From assembly GCA_033722575.1 (NCBI GenBank), contig JAWVYU010000319.1, positions 1 through 6,122 on the forward strand: a DNA stretch of 6,122 nt. Reading direction: 5' to 3'. The position numbers were made by a program, and so were the translations under genes. This document shows, in pieces, positions 1 through 3,950 of the stretch. Positions within the stretch are counted from its first letter, which is position 1; the number at the start of each line of letters is the position of its first letter. The stretch comes from GCA-2748575 sp033722575 (GTDB taxonomy: Bacteria; Pseudomonadota; Gammaproteobacteria; Pseudomonadales; Ketobacteraceae). Under the pieces are notes generated by a model, which did not search any database, was not told the origin of the DNA, and was given only the letters and a program-made list of their open reading frames with translations.

Positions 1-69
1 AGCCTCCTGTTCGGGTGTAATCCCTATTTCACAGGCAAGCAGCACAGTAAGTCAAGGCCGGCTAACTGA
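1..69 (+). CDS. Possible 3' end of an upstream gene (22 codons, unidentified)
   Basis: The first reading frame is open from base 1 to a TGA at 67-69 and encodes 22 residues ending in SKSRPAN. A terminator-like hairpin starts four bases later, which is where the end of a gene would be expected. The fragment is too short to match to a family, and an open run of this length occurs often by chance. It is listed only because its stop sits so neatly before the hairpin. Low confidence. Confidence 0.22.
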   Translation, partial: SLLFGCNPYFTGKQHSKSRPAN

Positions 70-72
70 TTT

Positions 73-100
73 AGCCCGCGAAACAGCCGGGGCTTTATTT
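73..100 (+). terminator. Weak rho-independent terminator-like hairpin
   Basis: AGCCC at 73-77 pairs with GGGCT at 90-94. The stem can extend by two pairs (79-80 with 88-89) past a bulged G, and it is followed by TTTATTT-like sequence. An overlapping alternative hairpin pairs CCGGCT (58-63) with AGCCGG (85-90). The short stem and interrupted T-tract make it a modest candidate. It would end transcription of a gene to the left of the window. Confidence 0.4.
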
Positions 101-178
101 ATGACCGGACTTGTTGTAAGACTACAGTGCCGGGCCAAAGGATGCAGAAAGCGCCCCTGCCCCCGTAGAAACAACAAC

Positions 179-184
179 AAGGAG
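179..184 (+). promoter_or_regulatory. Strong Shine-Dalgarno site fixing the RDD gene start
   Basis: AAGGAG lies six bases before the ATG at 191. The reading frame stays open to the left edge of the window, so this site is what identifies 191 as the start. The upstream extension is rich in Arg, Cys and Lys and does not look like protein from this family. No convincing -35/-10 pair was found between 100 and 178. Confidence 0.8.
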
Positions 185-190
185 ATAGGA

Positions 191-670
191 ATGAATGATC
201 GATATGCGTCGCCCGAAGCCGACGTGCTTACCACTCAGGCAGGCGAGGAAAATTATCAGTATCTGGGTTTCTGGGCCCGGGTTCTGGCATCCATCCTGGA
301 TAATATCTGGATCAGTATTGTACTGGTGATTCTGTTGCTGGCACTGTCCCAGTTTGGCGTCATTAAATTCGACATGACATCAACGTCCGGCATTGAGTAC
401 ACCCTCCAGACGGTTATACCGCTGATACTCATTGTTACCCTGTGGATCAAATACGCCTCCACACCTGGCAAAATGGCGTTTGGTGCCAAAATCCTGGATG
501 CCAAAACGTTCGGCGAGGTGCCGCCGCCGCGCCTGGTTTTACGTTACTTCGCTTATTTTATTTCCCTGCTGCCATTGGGCCTGGGATTCCTGTGGGTGGC
601 TTTCGACAGTCGCAAACAGGGCTGGCATGACAAGATCGCAGGCACCGTGGTGGTCAAGGAAATTTCCTGA
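191..670 (+). CDS. RDD-family integral membrane protein
   Basis: This encodes a 159-residue inner-membrane protein of the RDD family, whose molecular role is unsettled; some members have been linked to ion transport. The signature residues are visible. Arg30 and Asp37 lie in a segment reading FWARVLASILDN at the start of the first membrane helix. Asp103 follows a TPGK turn (residues 91-94) at the end of the second helix, and a GWHDKIAGT motif closes the domain at residues 144-152. Hydrophobic stretches at about 35-56, 73-90 and 118-137 give three predicted helices, typical of the family. The first 20 residues are polar and probably cytoplasmic. The start at 191 is set by a strong ribosome binding site. 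The deacetylase gene follows after 40 bases on the same strand, so the two may share a transcript. The family call is secure; the function is unknown. Confidence 0.9.
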   Translation: MNDRYASPEADVLTTQAGEENYQYLGFWARVLASILDNIWISIVLVILLLALSQFGVIKFDMTSTSGIEYTLQTVIPLILIVTLWIKYASTPGKMAFGAKILDAKTFGEVPPPRLVLRYFAYFISLLPLGLGFLWVAFDSRKQGWHDKIAGTVVVKEIS

Positions 671-710
671 CACCGGTTGATATTTTACGGGGCCTGGTTA
701 TCTTTTCCTG

Positions 711-1643
711 ATGCCAAGCCCTGTATTCCCCTCGCCACTGTATTACGCCGACTACATTACCCTTCCGTTACCGGCCAATCATCGCTTTCCCGCTGATAAA
801 TACGAGAAAACCCGTACCGCATTGATCCATGACCTTGGTCTGCCCGAATCCGGGTTTGTGCGCAGTCCCCTGGCAACACGGGAAGAGCTGCTCACTACCC
901 ACGCAGCCCACTATATCGATGCCGTTTTCAATGGCACCCTGCCCGACCGCGCCCAGAAACGGATCGGTTTTCCCTGGTCCCCGGACTTTGTGCGCCGCAG
1001 CCTGGCCTCCACCGGGGGCACTCTGGCCGCGGCACGCCAGGCATTGAAATACGGCTATGGCGCCCAGCTTGCGGGCGGTACTCACCATGCCCACCATGAC
1101 TTTGGCTCCGGATACTGTGTGTTTAATGATTTTGCTGTGACCACCAACGTCTTGCTGGCAGAGGGCGCTGTAAAACGGGTGGCCATTATTGACCTGGATG
1201 TCCATCACGGGGACGGCAATGCGAGCCTGCTGGCAGACAATCCCGCAGTACTGGTTCTGAGCCTGCATGGCGAAAAGAACTTTCCCAGCCGCAAGCCGCC
1301 GTCGGACATTGACATTGGCCTTCCGGATCAGTGTAACGACACCACCTATCTGGGGGCGCTTGAAAAGGCCCTGCCGCTGGTAGCGCATTTCCTGCCGGAC
1401 CTTATTCTGTATCAGGCCGGCGTGGACGGACTGGACTGCGACAGCCTGGGCAGGCTGGCCCTCACCCATGAAGGGCTGGAGACAAGGGACCGACGGGTAT
1501 TCGCACTGGCACATGAGCACAATATCCCGCTGGTTCAGGTATTGGGCGGCGGCTACAGCCGGCCCATTGATCAGACCGTAATGGCGTACCGAAACAGCTT
1601 TCGCATTGCATTGTCCTTTTATGGCACAGACAAGCCGGGCTGA
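711..1643 (+). CDS. Histone deacetylase family zinc hydrolase
   Basis: This encodes a 310-residue, probably cytoplasmic amidohydrolase of the arginase/deacetylase fold. The catalytic residues can be read directly. A His125-His126 dyad sits in GGTHHAHHD, the zinc ligands Asp163 and His165 sit in DLDVHHGDG, the third zinc ligand Asp239 sits in QAGVDGLD, and the transition-state Tyr282 sits in LGGGYSR. The N-terminal YYADYITLPLPANHRFPADK segment and the LGRLALTHEGLETRD stretch match the short bacterial, class IV-like branch (around 300 residues, single domain) rather than acetylpolyamine hydrolases, whose longer loops are absent. The protein should remove an acyl group from lysine or a small amine, but the substrate cannot be told from sequence. 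The ATG at 711 has no clear ribosome binding site, though no other start in frame fits the conserved N-terminus. It lies 40 bases after the RDD gene and 41 before the transporter. Family very sure; substrate unknown. Confidence 0.95.
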   Translation: MPSPVFPSPLYYADYITLPLPANHRFPADKYEKTRTALIHDLGLPESGFVRSPLATREELLTTHAAHYIDAVFNGTLPDRAQKRIGFPWSPDFVRRSLASTGGTLAAARQALKYGYGAQLAGGTHHAHHDFGSGYCVFNDFAVTTNVLLAEGAVKRVAIIDLDVHHGDGNASLLADNPAVLVLSLHGEKNFPSRKPPSDIDIGLPDQCNDTTYLGALEKALPLVAHFLPDLILYQAGVDGLDCDSLGRLALTHEGLETRDRRVFALAHEHNIPLVQVLGGGYSRPIDQTVMAYRNSFRIALSFYGTDKPG

Positions 1644-1684
1644 CCACGCTAGGATTAACACCAGCCCATAACAAGAATCGCTCT

Positions 1685-2602
1685 ATGTTCACCTTCTATC
1701 TGCACTATGAATACTGGTTTGCCGCCGTACAATTGATACTGGCCATGCTGGGGATGGGCGCCACCCTGACCCTGAAGGACTTCAGGGACGTGCTGGTGGA
1801 GCCCAAAGCGGTTTCCACCGGGTTGCTGATCCAGCTGGTTGCCATTCCACTGGTCACGTTTCTGCTGATTCAGGGGCTGGATCTGCATCCCGGCGTGGCT
1901 GTGGGGTTTGCCATTATTGCAGCGGTTCCCGGGGGCACGGTTTCCAATATTTTTACCCACTTCAGCTTTGGGAATACAGCACTTTCCATCTCGCTGACCG
2001 GTGTCACCACCCTGGCTTGCCTGGTAACAACGCCCTTCATACTGGAACTGCTGATTGCACCCTACATGCCGGAAGACTTTTCCATGCCCGCCGCCCGGGT
2101 GGCCCTGGAAATCGGCGCCTTTCTGTTGCTGCCATTATTTGTCGGTATGCTGTTCCTGCGGGTTTTTCCTGTCCACGCAGACACCTTTTCCCGCTACTGT
2201 ATTCGTGGTTGCCTGCTGGTGATCCTGCTGATTGTCATTGGCTCCCTGGGGGCAGGCCGACTGGATTTTCAGGCCTTCGGAATCATTAACATTCTGCTGG
2301 TGGCGGGGCTGATCGGCGTGTTTGCATTGTTATCCAGGCCATTCTGCCGGCTTCTGAACCTCCCTCATGCCGATCTGACTGCTATTGAAATGGAAGTGGT
2401 GGTAAGGAATATCAACCTGGGTTTTTTGATCAAAGCCTCGCTGTTCCCGGTGGTGGTGGGCCAATCCGATCCCATAGGAGACATGGTGTTGTTTACCCTG
2501 TTGGTGTTTGGTGGACTGGAACTGGCTACAGGCGCCCTGATTGTATGGCTTCACCGGCGCCAGAAAGCAATGCAGGCTGGTGCAGGGTCTAATGCAGAGT
2601 GA
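1685..2602 (+). CDS. Bile acid:sodium symporter (BASS) family transporter
   Basis: This encodes a 305-residue inner-membrane secondary transporter with nine or ten hydrophobic helices, the usual BASS size. The core motif PGGTVSNIFTHFSFGNTALS (residues 82-101) is the discontinuous-helix region of the family. By alignment from memory to the Neisseria meningitidis ASBT structure, Ser87, Asn88, Ser101, Thr105 and Glu237 correspond to the first sodium site. Gln50 and the backbone region after Glu237 correspond to the second site, but the second-site Gln264 is Arg241 here (EVVVRN instead of EVGMQN). Despite the family name, bacterial members carry varied organic anions, and bile acid is not implied. 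The C-terminus is short and basic (HRRQKAMQ). The ATG at 1685 has no good ribosome binding site and no alternative start lies upstream in frame. It is the last gene of the plus-strand group. Confidence 0.92.
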   Translation: MFTFYLHYEYWFAAVQLILAMLGMGATLTLKDFRDVLVEPKAVSTGLLIQLVAIPLVTFLLIQGLDLHPGVAVGFAIIAAVPGGTVSNIFTHFSFGNTALSISLTGVTTLACLVTTPFILELLIAPYMPEDFSMPAARVALEIGAFLLLPLFVGMLFLRVFPVHADTFSRYCIRGCLLVILLIVIGSLGAGRLDFQAFGIINILLVAGLIGVFALLSRPFCRLLNLPHADLTAIEMEVVVRNINLGFLIKASLFPVVVGQSDPIGDMVLFTLLVFGGLELATGALIVWLHRRQKAMQAGAGSNAE

Positions 2603-2731
2603 CCGATATTAAAGTCCGGAAGACATTGCCTCTCCGAGGAACACCTTTTGGGCTGAAGAAACATCCCGCGTTAACCGCAAGCAAAATTCGGACACCGCGG
2701 GACGTTTGTCCTTAAAAAGTGATGAAACTGA
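2603..2731. other. Convergent intergenic region
   Basis: These 129 bases separate the end of the plus-strand transporter gene from the end of the minus-strand DUF2789 gene. No reading frame here is credible. The stretch holds one hairpin (2664-2702), and a perfect ten-base palindrome ACTGATCAGT (2727-2736) overlaps the DUF2789 stop codon. Since both flanking genes point inward, termination signals are the expected content. Confidence 0.6.
2664..2702. terminator. Candidate bidirectional terminator hairpin between convergent genes
   Basis: TCCCGCG at 2664-2670 is the perfect inverse complement of CGCGGGA at 2696-2702, with a 25-base loop in which CCG (2675-2677) can pair with CGG (2689-2691). 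Read on the minus strand it lies about 30 bases past the DUF2789 stop and is followed by TGTTTCTTC, a fair T-rich tail. On the plus strand the tail is CGTTTGTCCTT, which is weaker. The position supports the call, but the long loop lowers confidence. Confidence 0.38.
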
Positions 2732-2968
2732 TCAGTGACTGCTTAATCGTGCGCTGAGCTCATCAACGATCTCTGCCCACCCGGCATCCTCGGCTCTGGC
2801 CTGCTTCAGGAATTCTGCCTGGGAAGCATTCCAGATATCCAGCTCATCGATCGCCTTGTTGTTGGTTTCCGTCTGGTGCTGACTGATAAATGCCTCAATG
2901 GAATCCTGATCACTGGGTAAACCCAGCTGATCAAACAAATCCGACATTTTATGCACTTCGGCTTCCAT
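2732..2968 (-). CDS. DUF2789 family small protein
   Basis: This encodes a 78-residue acidic, soluble protein with no signal peptide or membrane segment. The pattern matches DUF2789, a family of unknown function typical of gammaproteobacteria. It shows LFDQLGLPSD (residues 11-20), IEAFISQH (24-31), a Trp-containing WNASQAEFL (46-54) and EDAGWAEIVDEL (60-71), all at the usual spacing. The length is normal for the family. A longer version starting at 2998 is possible on paper, but the ATG at 2968 has a GGAGG site six bases upstream and gives the family's usual N-terminus, so it is preferred. It lies 102 bases downstream of the diguanylate cyclase on the same strand. That gap contains repeats and could hold its own promoter. 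I recalled the family from its pattern; the function is unknown. Confidence 0.88.
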   Translation of the reverse strand: MEAEVHKMSDLFDQLGLPSDQDSIEAFISQHQTETNNKAIDELDIWNASQAEFLKQARAEDAGWAEIVDELSARLSSH

Positions 2969-2974
2969 AAGTTT

Positions 2975-2979
2975 CCTCC
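2975..2979 (-). promoter_or_regulatory. Shine-Dalgarno site deciding the DUF2789 start
   Basis: Read on the minus strand this is GGAGG within GGGAGGAAAC, six bases before the ATG at 2968. It argues against the longer in-frame start at 2998, which would place this site inside the coding sequence. Confidence 0.8.
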
Positions 2980-2980
2980 C

Positions 2981-3027
2981 GTCTGTAAACACAGTCACCT
3001 GTCTGTTGGGCCAATACTATCAGACAG
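2981..3027. repeat. GTCTGT half-sites at 20-base spacing upstream of the DUF2789 gene
   Basis: GTCTGT occurs at 2981-2986 and again at 3001-3006, exactly 20 bases apart. CTGTCTG at 2999-3005 forms a perfect seven-base inverted repeat with CAGACAG at 3021-3027. Between the arms lies a second small near-palindrome, TTGGGCCAA (3006-3014). All of this falls between the cyclase and DUF2789 genes, 12 to 60 bases upstream of the DUF2789 start. It could be an operator, or a hairpin in the leader. No strong sigma-70 promoter was identified; the best -10-like hexamer on the minus strand, TAGTAT (3015-3020), lies between the repeat arms. Confidence 0.4.
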
Positions 3028-3070
3028 CCCTGTTTTTGAAACTGTTCACTCATAGCCGTTGGGAATCAGT

Positions 3071-3934
3071 TTATTCCTCCTGGCTTACACTCTGATTCTT
3101 ACCCCGTGATTTAGCCTTGTAAAGGGCAGAGTCAGCGGCCTGGATCAGACTATCCTTGTTTTGTCCGGGTTGTAGCCCGGCTATACCGATACTGATAGTA
3201 ATCCGGTGATTGCTGTTGAAGTATTGATTCACCGAATTCCTCAGTCGTTCCGCCAGTGCAGAGGCTTCTTGCAGATCGGTTTTGGGCGCAATAATGGCAA
3301 TTTCTTCTCCGCCGTAGCGGGCTGCGATATCAGAATCGCGAATTGTGCGGGTAATGACCTTGCCAATGGCTTTCAGAATCTCATCACCGGCTGGGTGGCC
3401 ATACGTATCATTGAATTTTTTGAAATCATCGATATCCAGCATCAGCAAACAGAGATCCTGTTTGTAACGATGCGCCTCATTGACCTGCTGGGTAATCACA
3501 CCTTCAAAAATCTTTCTGACGTAGAGCCCTGTCAGTTCATCCTTGGTGGCAAAGCCCGCAATGTCACTGAGCTTTGACTGTTCAATAATGCCAAGCTTTT
3601 CCTGTTGTCCGGAAAAGTTATTGAAATAATCGAGCGCGACCACCGCAATACCGGGGTTTCTGCCCAGCTGGCTTATAAGGGTTTCACGATGTTCCAGAAT
3701 CGCGCTCCAATGGACTCTGGCCACTCCGGGGGAATAGATACGGTGGGTTAGGGCTTTGAAAATGCTGGTGTAAACCGTATCACCCCATTTGCTCGCCACC
3801 GCGGCTATGGCGTCGGGGGATGAAGCGAGCGATTCGATAAATACCACATCCACCAGCTGCTCATTTTCCAGCTGGACAAGCATTCTCTGTATTTCTTCAT
3901 CAGACTTATCAGCCATACCTGTCAAGTATAGCAT
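3071..3934 (-). CDS. GGDEF diguanylate cyclase with unassigned N-terminal domain
   Basis: This encodes a 287-residue soluble protein predicted to make cyclic di-GMP from two GTP. The C-terminal GGDEF domain (about residues 128-280) has the DELTGL entry motif (132-137), metal-binding Asp167 in LDID, guanine-binding Asn175 and Asp184, and the active-site loop GGEEI (208-212, a normal variant of GGDEF). RDSD (199-202), five residues before the loop, is an RxxD inhibitory site, so product feedback is likely. The entry motif continues YVRK, where most members have an Asn before the Arg. Residues 1-125 have no predicted membrane helix and match no sensor domain I know. The start is uncertain. ATG 3934 has AGGA three bases upstream; ATG 3937 and ATG 3916 (giving MADKSDEE) are alternatives, while the TTG at 4000 is unlikely. 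The gene begins 16 bases after the LuxR regulator stops, so the two are probably co-transcribed. Confidence 0.93.
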   Translation of the reverse strand: MLYLTGMADKSDEEIQRMLVQLENEQLVDVVFIESLASSPDAIAAVASKWGDTVYTSIFKALTHRIYSPGVARVHWSAILEHRETLISQLGRNPGIAVVALDYFNNFSGQQEKLGIIEQSKLSDIAGFATKDELTGLYVRKIFEGVITQQVNEAHRYKQDLCLLMLDIDDFKKFNDTYGHPAGDEILKAIGKVITRTIRDSDIAARYGGEEIAIIAPKTDLQEASALAERLRNSVNQYFNSNHRITISIGIAGLQPGQNKDSLIQAADSALYKAKSRGKNQSVSQEE

Positions 3935-3950
3935 CATTCCTATGGTACTT

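Noticed and set aside
101..190. N-terminal extension of the RDD protein from an ATG at 101
   Set aside because: The strong ribosome binding site at 179-184 serves the ATG at 191. The extension is basic and Cys-rich, unlike the family, and its ATG overlaps the tail of the candidate terminator.
768..1661. A 297-codon open frame on the minus strand opposite the deacetylase gene
   Set aside because: It is fully antisense to a gene with every catalytic residue in place, has an unusual Cys- and Gln-rich composition, and resembles no family. It is best explained by codon bias of the real gene.
3039..3072. AAACTG/CAGTTT inverted repeat at the end of the cyclase gene as a terminator
   Set aside because: The stem is only six A/T-rich pairs with a 22-base loop, and no T-tract follows on the minus strand.
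3897..3925. Minus-strand promoter with TTGACA at 3920-3925
   Set aside because: The -35 hexamer is perfect, but the hexamer 17 bases downstream is TGATGA, which does not resemble a -10 box. It also overlaps the cyclase start region.
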